Positions 1-12,800 of a DNA stretch of 64,000 bases are shown here, piece by piece. Source of the stretch: Adenanthera pavonina (lineage: Eukaryota; Streptophyta; Magnoliopsida; Fabales; Fabaceae). Below the pieces are notes generated by a model. It had not been told where the DNA came from. It worked only from the letters and a program-made list of their open reading frames with translations, and did not search any database. The position numbers and the translations under genes are program-made. The stretch's first letter is position 1, and each line of letters begins with the position of its first letter. The DNA is taken from NCBI GenBank assembly GCA_026686845.1, contig JAIVEN010000015.1:6525001-6589000 (forward strand), in the 5' to 3' direction.

Positions 1-701
1 TAAAACTAAATTTAAAATATTTTTGTTTGAAAAAATAGAAAAATAATTTGATGTACAAAGATAAAAAATCTATCCATATATAGGAATATATAGGAAAATA
101 AGTTACAGAGATTAATAAAAAAAATAGCTAAAGATTGAAAGAAAACAAAAAACAGAGCAAGTATTGTAAATGTGGGAACAAAGCACATCGTGAGAATCCA
201 AAGGTGGTGTTGAGTGAATTATCTATACAACGGAGTCAACTTATATGCTTACAAATAACATAGGTTGGACGCAAAAATTGCATGTTAATTTTATGGCCCA
301 TAAGTTCAATATTTTCCATTTGGCTTCCATGAGTATTAATTTTTTTTAAAAATATTTTCTTTAATAAGGAACTGCCTAGTTTTTAGCTGATAAATCCGAT
401 TTTCCCTGTCTTTGATCAGTTGCTTTTAAGGGTTGTTTGTTCGGTTTGATTAATCGGTTTTTGATTAATTTTTCCTATTTTTGACTAGTTTCTTTAAGGA
501 TTGATTGTTCGGCTTGATTTTTTTAACATTGGATTTTTTTAACACTGGTAGTTCCTTTAAGGGCTAGTTGTTTTGTTCCTTTAAGGGCTGGTTGTTTGAT
601 ATGGTTTTCTTAATATTTATTCGGTTCCTTTAAGGGCTGGTTGTTCGATATGGTTTTCTTAACATTCGCACAAATTAAATGGAAATGACAGTGTTCTAAA
701 A
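1..701. other. AT-rich intergenic stretch with degenerate direct repeats
   Basis: No gene is visible. Between about 541 and 680 a phrase of roughly 40 bases, built on 'ttcctttaagggctggttgtt' and 'gatatggttttcttaa', recurs two to three times in the same orientation. Looser relatives of it occur from about 410. It looks like a decayed tandem repeat of unknown origin. Confidence 0.5.
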
Positions 702-970
702 TACTCCCTCTGGTCCTATATATAAGACCATTTTAACCGAATCACGCGAATTAAGAAAGGAAGTTAAAACTAATTAACTACCTCGATTTTTCCAAAAATT
801 TCAACCTTTTTCCAAAACTACCCTTATTTAATCTCTCTTTTTTTCTCTTTGAATACATTAAATAGGGGCATTTTTTTGGAAATACATAATAAATACCACC
901 TCGTATATTGTAAAGGATCTTATATTTAGTACCAAGATAAAAGGTCCTATATATAGGACAGGAGGGAGTA
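702..970. mobile_element. Stowaway-like MITE
   Basis: The ends are inverted repeats: 'tactccctctggtcctata' at the left and its near reverse complement at 951-970. A TA dinucleotide lies at each border (702-703 and 969-970), as expected for Tc1/mariner-derived Stowaway MITEs. The interior is about 265 bp, AT-rich and non-coding. A relative in opposite orientation lies at 46844-47082. The assignment rests on the TIRs and the TA duplication only. Confidence 0.75.
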
Positions 971-3695
971 CCATAGAGCATGTTTTAAAATTTCAAATTC
1001 TTCTTCAGTTGGTAGAGGACACCCAAACACATCTCTTGGCCTTGTTTTCTTCATCTCTCCAATCGATGAGTTCTTGCCAAGGTTTCAAGTGGCCTACAAG
1101 GTAAGCGCGTGATGGGTTAATGAACTCCCAGTCATCACAAAAACTACTTGTTGGAGAATCAAACCCATTATAAGATGACCAATTATATGGAAATCTAATA
1201 ACTAATGACAAATTAGAAGATATAAAGGGATAGGTACAAAGAAGGGGATGTTCCATTTATATTTACATCTTGAGCAGATGATTCAGCTCCTCTTTTTTCC
1301 CCTCATCTGCCATCTCCGCATCTTTAGCACTTTCAACGTTATCTCTAGGAGGCCGCATACAAATAGCTTGCATCATCTCCACCTACATGTTCCAATTAAT
1401 TTTAAGATCAAACAAAATTCATCCTTAACAAATTTTGGTCTTTGAGACGAAAAAGAGTGCCAAAGATTTTTGCAAAGACAAAAAACAATACAAAAAGAAA
1501 TAAGAGAATATTAAACCTCTTGCCTTGAAAACCATTAATTCTTGAGTAAATGCCTCTCCATCATTCAATTGAAGAGATTGACGATCGAAATCCAGGGTGA
1601 AAGCGTGAAGCCCACACGCATGTGGTTGAGCGAGGTGTAAGGGCGCTTGGCGATGCCACCACCACCGAGCTTTGGTGGATGGGCTGAGCTTAGGACGACA
1701 AACTCAATGGAGGCGATGGTATGGTGAACAAACAACGGAAGATACGGTTTCCAGTTCTGACGACTCACTGAGAGTGTTTTGGTTAGGGTTATAGCAAGAT
1801 TTCTAGAGTTTTCAGGTAACGAATAGCAAAGAAAAGAGAGAGAAGGACGGCGCACAGTAGGGAGAGAAGGAGGAAGAAGTTGTGGAAGTGAATAAGAGGA
1901 TTATGAGAAAGAATTAAAACCCTCCTCTCTTGTCGTCGATGTTGAAGAAGAATGGAAAGAAAGACAGAAGGAAAGGATGAAGAGGAAGGAAGACTTTAGA
2001 TGAAAAGAGAACGAAAGAAAACTCTAGAAACCACTAACCTATACTACCTGACTTGCATCCTCCAAAAGGACAAATACTCCCAAAATCAAAAAAAGAGAAC
2101 AAGCAAATGAGGGCAAAAATTTCAAATCTGGCACTGACATTATAATAATTAGAGTTGCTAGAAGAGGAAGAGAAGGAATATAAGATTGTACCTGGAAAAT
2201 TCTTTTGGGATTAATGTGGGCCTCAATGCAAAAACGGGATGGGAAAGGAAAAGGAAAAGGAAAAGTAAGGAAGGTGTGTGAAAAAAAAAGCGTGAAAAAA
2301 AAGGAAAAAGAAAAACACAATAGGGAACCAAACATTACCATAAAATTATGAGGGTCCTTTGTAAAAAATTTGTAAAACTCAAGTCACAAAATTTAGAATT
2401 CATATTTTTGTCCAAATTTATCCCACTCCAATTTTAAGATTTATTTGGGGCAAACTCTATCATTAAATATTTTTTATTTATATATTGACAATGAAAATAA
2501 CAACTAACAATATGGCTTCTATATTTCCAATTAACTCTATCTTGGTATTGTTAGATTTTTTGTTAAGAAATTTAAAAATATAACCAACTTTACGTGAAAT
2601 AGTTAGAAATATTTTAGATTTTGGACTAAATAAAATACTTATTTAAAAATTTACAAGAGGAATCTAAAATCTAATATAGGATAAGTAATAGAAGATTATA
2701 TCCCTTTTAAAAAAAATAATGAATTGACTCATCTAATAAAAATAAATGGCGATTATGAAATAAAAAATTTGAAAAATAAAAATTTTAATTATATTTTAGA
2801 AAATTATACTTTGAATAGATACCACTTCAAATATTAATTATTGGAATTTTAAAAAAATTATATTTTGAATGATTAATAAATTTATAAATTGAGAAATCTA
2901 ATAATATTAACTTAAGTAACAATAATAAATTTTGTTATAACTAATCTGAAGCTTCGGAGGTATGGGTTTTTTTTTTCGAAAAATATGAATTTTTTTGTAG
3001 GTATGGATTGCTAAAACTCAGACATTACATCGGCTCTCGATTTATTGGAGTGTTAACTAATTTGAATTAAATTAGATTTATTAAATTGAGGATTCTAACT
3101 AATTTTTAAATAACATTTCCCAAACTTTACATTTATCAAATAAGCAATTACAATTAATGTTGATTAATTTAATTAAAGGACAGAAGTGTTGAACATTAAG
3201 TGAAAACTATCTTGTAATCCTAACAAATTTAATGCATCCAACTATTTTCTAAGACAAAATCTTAGAAAAAAAATTGTAAATTCTTGACAAATTTAGTTAG
3301 TTAGTTTCTACTAATAGTAAATAAAAAGTTTTGTAAATTACTAAATATTTTTTATGAATTATTAAAATGGAAATTCTAATTTTTGAATCTCAGTTTCCAA
3401 ACTTTTCCTTCATCAAATGTACATTTACAATTAATTTTTATTAATTTAGTTACAAGCTAGCTAGAAGTGTTAAAGATAATTAACTGAAAACATCTCAAAT
3501 TATATATTTTACAAAATGGTGAAATTTATCTGTTTTTTCATGTATTTGGTATGGTTTACCGACTAGTGGAAGATTTAATGGGTTCTAATCAATTCAAATC
3601 AAACTAAGTAAAACCATTCGATGTGGTAAAAACTATTTTGCAATTTTAATAAATTTAATGCATCCAACTACTTTCTAGGACAATATTTTAGAAAA
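971..3695. other. Intergenic stretch, no supported gene
   Basis: Several open frames of 80-100 codons occur on the minus strand (near 1005-1256, 1565-1855 and 2039-2341), but none has a recognisable motif or splice structure. Positions 1860-2020 and 2220-2330 are purine-rich low-complexity sequence. From about 2350 to 3695 the DNA is very AT-rich. A phrase around 'aatttaatgcatccaacta' is repeated near 3228 and 3653, suggesting a small local duplication. Confidence 0.4.
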
Positions 3696-3734
3696 GTACA
3701 CTACGCCAGAAATGACCTTTTTGGACGCACAAAA

Positions 3735-3965
3735 GTAGGCGGTTATTATAAAAAATGCCTATAAAAGTGAGACATAAAACTTTTATAGACGGTTGTAAAA
3801 TAACCGCCTACAAAGGTGGTTCCTTTGTAGGCGGTTATTTCAATAACCGCCTACAAATGTATGGTAAAAATAAATAAATAAATAATTTAAAGGAAAAATT
3901 TTTTAATAAAAAAAATTTAAAGGAAAAGTAGGCGGTTTTTAGATATAACCGCCTACTTTTCCTTA
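3735..3965. repeat. Left subterminal repeat array of the CACTA element
   Basis: The motif GTAGGCGGTTAT and its reverse complement ATAACCGCCTAC recur about six times, for example near 3735, 3801, 3825, 3845, 3927 and 3948. Neighbouring copies pair head-to-head and could form short hairpins. In CACTA elements such subterminal motifs are the binding sites of the element's own DNA-binding protein; that role is inferred here from position. Confidence 0.8.
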
Positions 3966-5659
3966 ATAATAATCCTTTAAACACTTTTCGTGTTTGCTCT
4001 CTGCCATTCTCCGGGTTCCTCTCGTCCTCGCCTTCTCCTTCCTTCCTCTCCTTCTTGCTCTGTTCTACACCATGCTCCACTAAATGCATAGCAAGTCCTC
4101 CTAGTGAGGTCTACTTGCTCCCACCATGCTCCTTCCTTCTCATTCCTCACTCTACAACAAGCCCTCCCACTGAGCTCAAGTGCGCTCCTCTCCCTCTATT
4201 GCTAGGGTTCTCTGAAAATTGTACAAGTTCATCCTTCTGCTTGAGTTTGAAAATTGCACGAGTTCACCATTGATTATCCAGGTGAAAATTGCAAAATCGC
4301 ACATTTTCTAGGGCTTAATTTTATTTATGTGTTTTCTTTCGATTAAGCTCAATAATTACTGTGTTGGTGGAATTCAGGTGATGTGATTTGTTTACAAAAT
4401 TCTTCTATCCTCTCCCTGCTTTTCATAGATCGTCGGATTCTAAACCTCACTAATTCTCTCTAATGTCATTTTTGTTGAAAGGCGTAGTTGGAAAAAGGTT
4501 TGTGTCTCGTGAAATTCATTTCGATCAGTATGTAAATTTTATTCATCTGTGCAAACCATCTATGTTGTCTGCAGTGATAATTTTCAAAAGTCCATTAATG
4601 TAACTTCCTTGAAGTTTGCAATCACATGGGTGGGGTATGGTTCAATGTAACTTCTATGAAGTTTCGCATGATCAAATGAGTCAACCTCTGAAAAAGAGAT
4701 TATATACAGAAGAGAACATGCATATAGGCTATACGGTATAGCCCTTTTTACTTTTTAACCTAACTAGAGTTAATTAGTATATATATGATCCTTGAACTCT
4801 TTACTATCTTCTTGCGTGATATTTTCCCCCTCATTAATATGTTTTGATGACAACTTGTGATATTGATGACCAAAGCATTTTTTCAATAGGTTCAAATTAA
4901 TTCATAATTTGATGTCTAAGTTAATAATAACTAAGGCTGGATATTGGTGTAGAAGACTATATTGTATCTATGTTATATGTCTCTATGCTCGTTTTAGGAT
5001 CAGTTTCATTGTCACCTATTATATATTAGAAGTATAAAGAAGTCAATTGCTACCTATCGTTAAGAACAAGTCATGTATCATTCTTGTGCATACAAGCTCA
5101 GGACACATGTATGATTTGTTTTTGAATTACATTATCTTTCTCTTTTCCCAGGATAGGACTTTGGGAAGTAACAACTGTAAAGTAAAAAGTGCAAAAATGA
5201 TCATGGTCACATGGATTTTACTTACGACAGAGGTACCTTTAATAATTCTTTTGTTATTTGCTGATAATATGCCTGACTTGACACTTGATTCAAATATTTT
5301 ATATTCCTACTGTTTAAGAGCCATTGAGTGATCATTGAAATCATATTTGTCATTGATCTGACTCTATGTTTCATATATGATTATAGCTTGAGGTCTTTAG
5401 ATATCATGTTTCTTATTGTTATAGGTATTGTTGGGTCCTTGTTTTTCCAACCACTATATTTTTCCTGTGCTGATTTGAGTTATATCATACTGGAATGATG
5501 TTTATGCACGTTACCACTATTTTGTGCCCCCAATAACATTGTCATGTCAAGTCATTTATGTTCCAAGTTATTCTCCTGAATTGAATAGTCCAAATAAAAA
5601 AGAAAACTAATGATTGTATTATGAGTCTAATGAAGAAATCAGAAAGCAAATAAAGTTGT

Positions 5660-6320
5660 GATCTTATCAAAACTAATTCCTTTTTGAGGTTGGAAGCTTT
5701 AGATTCAACCTCCTCAATCTCAACTTTGAGACTAGAACCTGTGCCTCTAGCCTCTTCAACCTTTCTCTTGAGGTCTTCTCTGTTACTGCATTCCTCAATG
5801 CATCCATACACATAACTAAGCCAAGAATGATCAAAACCAACTGCTTCTAACGCAGGACAGCACTTTTTGATATGTTTTCCATCATTGTCTGTCAAGTCAC
5901 CTCTTTGAGTAGTCCTCAAAATGCGAGTCACCTCAGCGAATAAGAAAGAAAACACTCCTTGACCTTGTGTATTGAGCCAATCATGCACTTGAGGATGCCG
6001 CTTCACCCCGGCCTCCAAATATGGCAAGTTCCGGATAGACATGTCAATCATCCCCTTGTAGTCGTTATAAGCATGGGATGCTGGTACTGATGAAGTCGGA
6101 GGTTCTAGAACTTGTGAAGGTGACGGATCTGTAGCTGAATAAACAATTGGAAATTAGAAAATAGCTTGACCCAATTTTCGGAAAAATAAAGAGATTATTT
6201 TCTTCTTTGTGAAATGCCAAAAATGCCTTACTTGCTCTGTTTTCAGCAATTGCATAGTTTCTACCCTGGCTAGGCAAATTCTTTTCTGAGAGCACTTCTG
6301 GATCATTTGATTTTTCTAGA
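5660..6320 (-). pseudogene. Captured fragment of a helical/coiled-coil plant protein gene
   Basis: At least two exons are visible on the minus strand. One ends near 6235 with a consensus donor (codons ...AENRA, then GTAAGG). The next opens at 6128 after an acceptor 'ctacag' and runs to about 5660-5697. The second exon encodes about 145 residues: a Pro/Ser-rich lead, a helical region including HPQVHDWL, CCPALEAVGFDHSWL and YGCIEEC, then a heptad-rich Glu/Lys coiled coil to the end. The layout resembles the helical plus coiled-coil tails of plant MATH/coiled-coil or PEARLI-4-like proteins, but I cannot assign the family. No start codon, N-terminal domain or convincing C-terminus is seen, and it sits wholly inside the CACTA element, so it is most likely a transduplicated gene fragment. 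Whether it is expressed cannot be judged. Confidence 0.55.
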
Positions 6321-8694
6321 ATATTTCAATTTAATTTACACAGTAGAGTTAGAAATATTAATTAATAACAAATGGAGTATCAGACCAATTAATGAGCTAT
6401 CAAACATCACTAAATGGAGACAAGTGAGCTAAGATGAAAAACCCAGGGTGTAATACCAGAATCATTAGAACCTACAAAACAAAGGAAGGGAAAAGAAATA
6501 CTCACATATCATCATTAATTTAGTCAAAGAATCATTAAACATAACAAAACGATGTGCGGGTGTTCTTTTTCTAACAATTTTTTGTCCCTTTAAGTTTTTC
6601 TTTATTTCTATATTAAACTTTAGTAGTGGGGTGAATGATGTTCTTAGAATATGCTTCCATTTTTAATTTTATATTTTGTTATGAGGTAAGTAATGTTATA
6701 TGACATGTATTTTTTTCAGTGTGTTACGTAACTCAAATTCTTTATTGGTGTTTTTAAGTCTTTGTTGTGTTTGCTAATATTTCTTTCTTTTCTCTTTTTT
6801 TTCCTTGAGTAATGTTTTTTTCGCTTGAGCAAATTAACTTACCATTTATTATGCCCAGCCAATAATTCTGGAATGCCAATTCCTCTATTTTAAAAGCATG
6901 TGGTGATGGGCCCATTCTATTATATTATAATATTAATGAAAAGATCATTGTGTTTTCCCACACCCAAGACACACGCCACCACTTTATAAGTTGTATAAGA
7001 AAATTAAGAGTCAGAAGCATAATAAATATGCATAGATGCAAAATTTAAAGCTATAGTATTTGGAATAAATTACGAGGAAAATGAGAGATTAGAAATGAGT
7101 AATATATCTTAGTGAGGAGGCTAAAAAACAAAAGGAAGAAAGATATGGTCATTTAGTTTGAACACGTGAAAACCTCTTTTGTTCCTTGATGTTTTTTTTT
7201 TGGTGACTTTTGGTCACTCCTTGTTCATCGTATTCATATATTTTGCTGTCTAAAGTTGCCACCTCTCTCAGTGGCAACACATATCAATTACATTGCACTC
7301 ACGAGTGTCTGCAATTTCCCAAATATCATTAATTCACTGGTGCTATATTTTTACACTTTGATTAAGCAGATTCTTTTTGAAGAGATATATATTTGATTTG
7401 AAGGTAATGGTATCTCTAAAATTGACAAGAAAAGTTACATTAATATATAGAGGGAGCATGAGTTGAAAAGAGCAAAACAAGTCCTTTTCCCCTCTAAAGT
7501 AAAGTATAGTTGGGTGGATAGAAAATTTTAAAGCTTAATGGAAACTGTTAAATAAAGAAATGTGAGATATTGGGAGCTTCCATCAAAGTTTGCTCTCAAG
7601 TAATTGTGAGGTAAAAGGGGTCTAGCAAAATTCCATATGGACTAATATGATGACAAATTCATTTGAAATATATTAGCAGCTAAATAGTCCAGTTTTGATG
7701 TCAAAAAATTACATCTCAAAGTAGTAATAATATTGGCACAAACAAGATTATCTAGACCAAAGGAAACAAGATGCAGTAATTGTTAATTGTTCTCTAGACT
7801 ATTGAATTTATTCTAAGCTTAGCTATTTTTGACAACTTTGAAAGTATGATACTGTATGTAGTTTTAGGTTCACTTGAAATGATAATCATTATTGTGCTGC
7901 TGCTTTTCTAGGTTTCCTTTGATCTTAAGCTCAAATTACCTGCAAAACAAATTCAAGAGTGTTCTTCTTTAATTGTGCTTCTTCTTTATGATTGTTCTAT
8001 TGTAATGAAGTTACAATTGATGGAAGTGCAAGAGTGAATTATTATATATATATATATATAACCAACAGAAGTTTTCAAAATGATATGATGCAATCTTTGT
8101 CAATGTCATGTCTTCCTAAGGTGTCTTCTTATGCATCTTGCATGCTTCCTACACTAAGCCATTTGTTTTCAAGCGAATCTTTCATATGAAAATGTTTTCA
8201 AAATTAGTTGCTATCTGATAGCATTAATTTGCAGTTGATTGTTAATTTGCATGCACTCCTTTAACGCAAATTAGAGGTGCCTCTTATTCATTAGATTGTG
8301 TTCATTTTGATAGTTCTGCTACTGTATTTGCAAGTATGTGCCATTAACTTTTAACTATTTTTCTATGCTGTCAATTGAGTTCACTGATCAAATGTTTTTT
8401 TAACTTTGAAGGTCATGAATAGAAGGTTGGTTATGTCAATACAAAGGTCGAGGAAGATTGACCATGCACAATACTTGTTAACATATTGATTATAGATTAT
8501 TTATAGTGTTTGAGACATTGTTTAGGATTATTTTTTTTGCTTTTTTAACAATTTTGTAAATACTTTTTATGATAATAAATTTTATTTTTTGTCAATTGGG
8601 TTTAGTAGGTTTCATATATTTTGATACTCAATTATCAAATTAATCGAGTATCAAAATATATTTAAAATATATTTTTTTAAAAAATAATGGGTGG

Positions 8695-8875
8695 CTTTTG
8701 TAGGCGGTTATACAAATAACCGCCTACAAAGGTTAGCTTTTATAGGCGGTTATTTGTATAACCGCCTACAAAGGTTAGCCTTTGTAGGCGGTTTAAAAGT
8801 CACCCTCTTTTCTTAGCGCTCTAATAGTAGGCGGTTTATAACCGCCAAAAAAAGTAAAAAATAACCGCCTACGAA
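8695..8875. repeat. Right subterminal repeat array of the CACTA element
   Basis: About eight copies of GTAGGCGGTT or its reverse complement occur here, arranged as inverted pairs (near 8700/8717, 8742/8758, 8783, 8828/8837 and 8861). They match the left-end array in motif and spacing, which ties the two ends to one element. Just inside, near 8617-8662, a separate perfect hairpin is formed by 'attttgatactc' and its complement. Confidence 0.8.
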
Positions 8876-8897
8876 TCCTATTTTTGTAGTAGTGGTA

Positions 8898-9530
8898 GTA
8901 TGAATAATTGAGAAATCTAATTTTAAAATAGCAGGAGAGAGTATTAAATCAATTGGTTATCTTTTTAACAAAGAAAATAGTTTGGTATTTCTTTTGTTTT
9001 TTGGTGTAATTATTATTCTGCCAGGGTTTTTTTCGGGTCATTTGCTATTATTTTAACTATGCACAGTGGAAAAGAGGTAAAAAAAAGGGAAAAGACAGTT
9101 TATGACCTCCATAGATAAATATTAACAAATGAATAATATTAGTCCAAAATTTAGTTCATTCGAGTTGGAAATTCAGTTTATAGAAGTACTAAATTTTTAA
9201 TTTGAGTCCTTAAAAGGAAATATTTTTAGTTGGGGGTCCTAAACTATCTTTTTTCCTAAAAAAAATGGGCGGTATAAATAGGGTTGTAAATAGTGTAGGA
9301 ACAGTGATTTTGCTTTCTTGCTTCTTATGATTATTATTATAGATAAATATAGATATTTCAATCAAACTAAAATTAATGACTTGTGTAGAAAGGGCTTTTT
9401 TCTACTAGTGTAAGCTTCATGTTAATTAAAGGAAATGTATAGGGATTCTACCTGAGCTTTTAATCAGATAATGAGTAAGAAAAATTAAAGGGAGGCAAAT
9501 CAAATCAAATTATATTTAATTATAATAAGC
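8898..9530. other. AT-rich spacer downstream of CslE gene A
   Basis: No gene is seen. It lies between the CACTA right end and the beginning, near 9533, of the segment shared with gene B (39229 onward). Confidence 0.4.
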
Positions 9531-9832
9531 AATTGAAGAGTAATTTTTATGTGATGGTGTGCGAAAAAGTGATATTATTTTCTATATTATATGAATCAAA
9601 ATTATTCTTTTAAACATGGTTTTTTTTTTCTAAACCTGAAAACTCGATTTTATTAATTAGTCAAATACACATACAAAGTTTATTATAACATTCCATCAAC
9701 ATTTTCTTACATATATATAAAACATACTTTTGAAGCCAAATTCTTTTCTTTAAAAGCTCCTTCCTTTTCCATTTCCTTTTCCCATTCGAATTCCTTCAAA
9801 AGTCCTTCTATTGTACCAAACAAGTTCCAAGT

Positions 9833-12800
9833 TTAGTGCAAGACTTTGACAAGAATGCACGTGCTTAAAGCAAATCCTGTAGATTTAATGGCAACAGAGC
9901 TAGGCAATCTTCCCTTGTCTGTCCTAAAGAAAAGGCCTTCATATATGGGCACATTAATGAGAACAAGAACCCCACATAGTATAACTTGCAATACCATTTT
10001 CTCCAAAACCGTAGCAAAACCACCTTCTTTTATAACTGCATTCTTCAATGTTGCAAGAAAGCAAAACAGATAGAGCAAAGCAAGTGTTGCTAAGACAGTA
10101 AACATAGGAGAAGAGGTTCCAAACTCCATAACTTCTTCCTCATATCGTTGGGAAGCGTCTTGTTCTACAACTTTAGATGTGATCGAGAACCTTGAAGCAA
10201 AAGGAAATCCTAGAAGCCTCAAGGTGGTCTCCATGAAAGCAAAGAAGTAAGAGCTTGTTCTCTTGTAAAGCCATATTCTTTGTTCATTCCACCATCCCAG
10301 GATTGTGCCTCCACAACTCAAAAACTCCAACAAGCTGTAAGTGGTTTCCGCAACTACTACATATGCGAAAGGTATGAACCATGGGCTTGATATCTGATTT
10401 AACAATCCACCAACTCAATTCATTTTGGTCATAAATTAGTTTTTATAAGTGTAGATGATACACATTTTACATATGCTAATTAGGGTAAGTGTAGATGATA
10501 CCTTAGGAAACAAGGAAATGCCTTTAAGAAGACAAAGCGAAGGGACAATGCAGTAATAGAGAGTTGGCAAAGACGTAGATGCCCAAAAGCCATAGACGCA
10601 ATACACCATTTGAATGCCTATTTCGATTTTGCCATATGCATGCCAAGCTGGACTATGCTTTGAAAACAGAATCTCAAACTCACCCTCGGCCCATCTCTTC
10701 TGTTGAACCAGTGTTTGTGCCAATGTGGTTAAAGGTGATCCCAAGAATGCCTTCCTTTCTGGGTTGTAATACACTGATTTCCACCCTTTGCTATGTATAG
10801 ATAATCCAGTTATCACATCCTCTACTTTACTCCCATATATAAATCCCATCTGCACTCAAGCATCAATTCATTATCAGTATTTGCAATAAACTCTGTTAGG
10901 AATTACGTACATACACATATATTATGGAGGGGGAGGGAGGGCGGGAGAGACCTCGGACCCCCACAATGTGTTTTTTTCATAGGTGCAGCTAGCAAGAGCC
11001 TTTGATTCTTGTTCTTGCAGGTGTATGCTTGGTTCCATGAAAAGGTCATCGTCGTTGTTCCAGTCAATAATATTGGGTTGATCTATGAACTTCTTCCCGC
11101 AAAGAATATCTCTCCTATGAAAGCAGCCTGTTCCAATATATATTGGGCCGCCACAACCATCGGTACCTTCCAGCTTCACATACACAAATGAACTCATTCA
11201 TCAAAGTTTTAAAAGACAAGATATAATTAGAATATGAAAAAAGAAAAAAAAGGTGATATGATACAACAAGTGTAAGCCCAGCCTAACCTTTGTTTAGGCC
11301 CTAGGTTACACTATCACATTTTATATGATTGCCAAAAATAAAATAAGTTTAAAATTCACGATGAAACAATTAAGAGAATCTTTTTGTAATATTTTAGTAA
11401 GAGAATCTCTTTTGTGGTTGCAAAGAGGGCTGAAACAGGAAAAGGAACTACTAGGAAATTAGAAATGTTCCATGCATTGCATGAAGTTTGATGTAAGTGG
11501 CATTGTTAATTATAAATAATAGTGCAGTTTTCTGATGTTTTAATCTTACACCAATAGTAATGAAGAAGGAAACGACTGCAACCTTAATTTGATTCCATAG
11601 ATGTTATGGCGGACTTAGGACCTAGGACTCAGGACCAATGGAAACAATTTAATATGAAGAAAATTTAATTTAATAATCTCTCAATTCTCTCCTTCATTAA
11701 TTTGGGTTTTAGAAAATAAAATAATGTTCATTATAAAATTTATTTGAAGATTTAAGTTTCTGTATTTATTAAACTTAATAAAATCCTCACAAAAATTTTG
11801 AATTATGTGTTCAAAAAAATTTAAATCAAAATATATTCAAAACATGAGTTTAGAAATTAAAAAAAATAAAACTTGAATTTAGTGGGATCAAAACATTAAT
11901 ATTAATGGTGTCAAAATACTAAAATTTAATACTATATCATATAATTTTTCTAAGTTGAGGAGGGTCACTTGACCCTCCTCATCTATATGTAAGTCCGTGG
12001 ATGTTAACTAACCTCGTTGAGTACTAATCGCATACGATTCGCATATAAATCATTCTTAGTGACACCCTCGAAGTTCTGCGGGAACTGCACAAAAGCAATT
12101 TCATGGCCTTTCTCTTCATCCATGAAGAAGCAGAGTGCGTCTCTCACTGATTGTGAATTGTTAGAGTACATGTCACAGTCCACAATCAGCATGATATTGC
12201 CATTGCTTATCTTTGAAGACACCCTTATCTGCATTTTTTATCAAGTTTATACCCAAGGGATGAGCTAATCATTTACAAACACACAATGTAATTAAAATTA
12301 ATGCACTACCAATGAATTCACGCTTCCAGCTTTAAAAAGATGAGGATATTTAGGTCTCTTCTCCCGAGCCAAGTACACCAGAGTTGGCATAACAGACCCA
12401 TCTACGGCTTTTGAATTCTGTGCATCTTTCCTATGAAGTAATATCTAGGAATAATTTTGTCAAATTAAGCATAAGATAAGAGGCAAACAAGTTGAATAGT
12501 ATCAAAAAAATAATACTTATGAAATTAAGTTATTAATAATATACTTGAAGAATCGTATCATGGTCACGTCGAGACAAATAGGAATCCCACTGACAAAATC
12601 CCTTGTGCTTGGAACGTACGTCTTTGGGTACTTGTCCCGACTTGACTACGTTTTCGATTCGCCTTTCCATATCTTCGTATAGTTTCTGCATGTAGAAGGA
12701 AGGAATTGGAGAAACTCAGCACATGAGAAAACACTATACATAATACTTATATATATGAACATTATCCAAGTCAGATAGATCACCTTAGTGGCTGCGAACT

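Larger units (their letters stand above)
3699..8894. mobile_element. Non-autonomous CACTA (En/Spm-type) DNA transposon
   Basis: The left end begins CACTACGCCAGAAATGAC at 3699. The right end, read on the minus strand from 8894, begins CACTACTACAAAAATAGG. A 3-bp duplication GTA flanks the element (3696-3698 and 8895-8897), the diagnostic size for CACTA elements. Both ends carry dense subterminal arrays of an AACCGCCTAC / GTAGGCGGTT motif in inverted pairs. I see no transposase frame, so this 5196-bp copy is probably non-autonomous. Its interior holds a gene-derived segment at about 5660-6320 on the minus strand, and a pyrimidine-rich, less AT-rich stretch near 3985-4250 that resembles a captured promoter or 5' leader. 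Confidence 0.9.

Noticed and set aside
1005..2341. Three minus-strand frames of 83-100 codons
   Set aside because: No domain, splice signal arrangement or family resemblance; composition is biased low-complexity.
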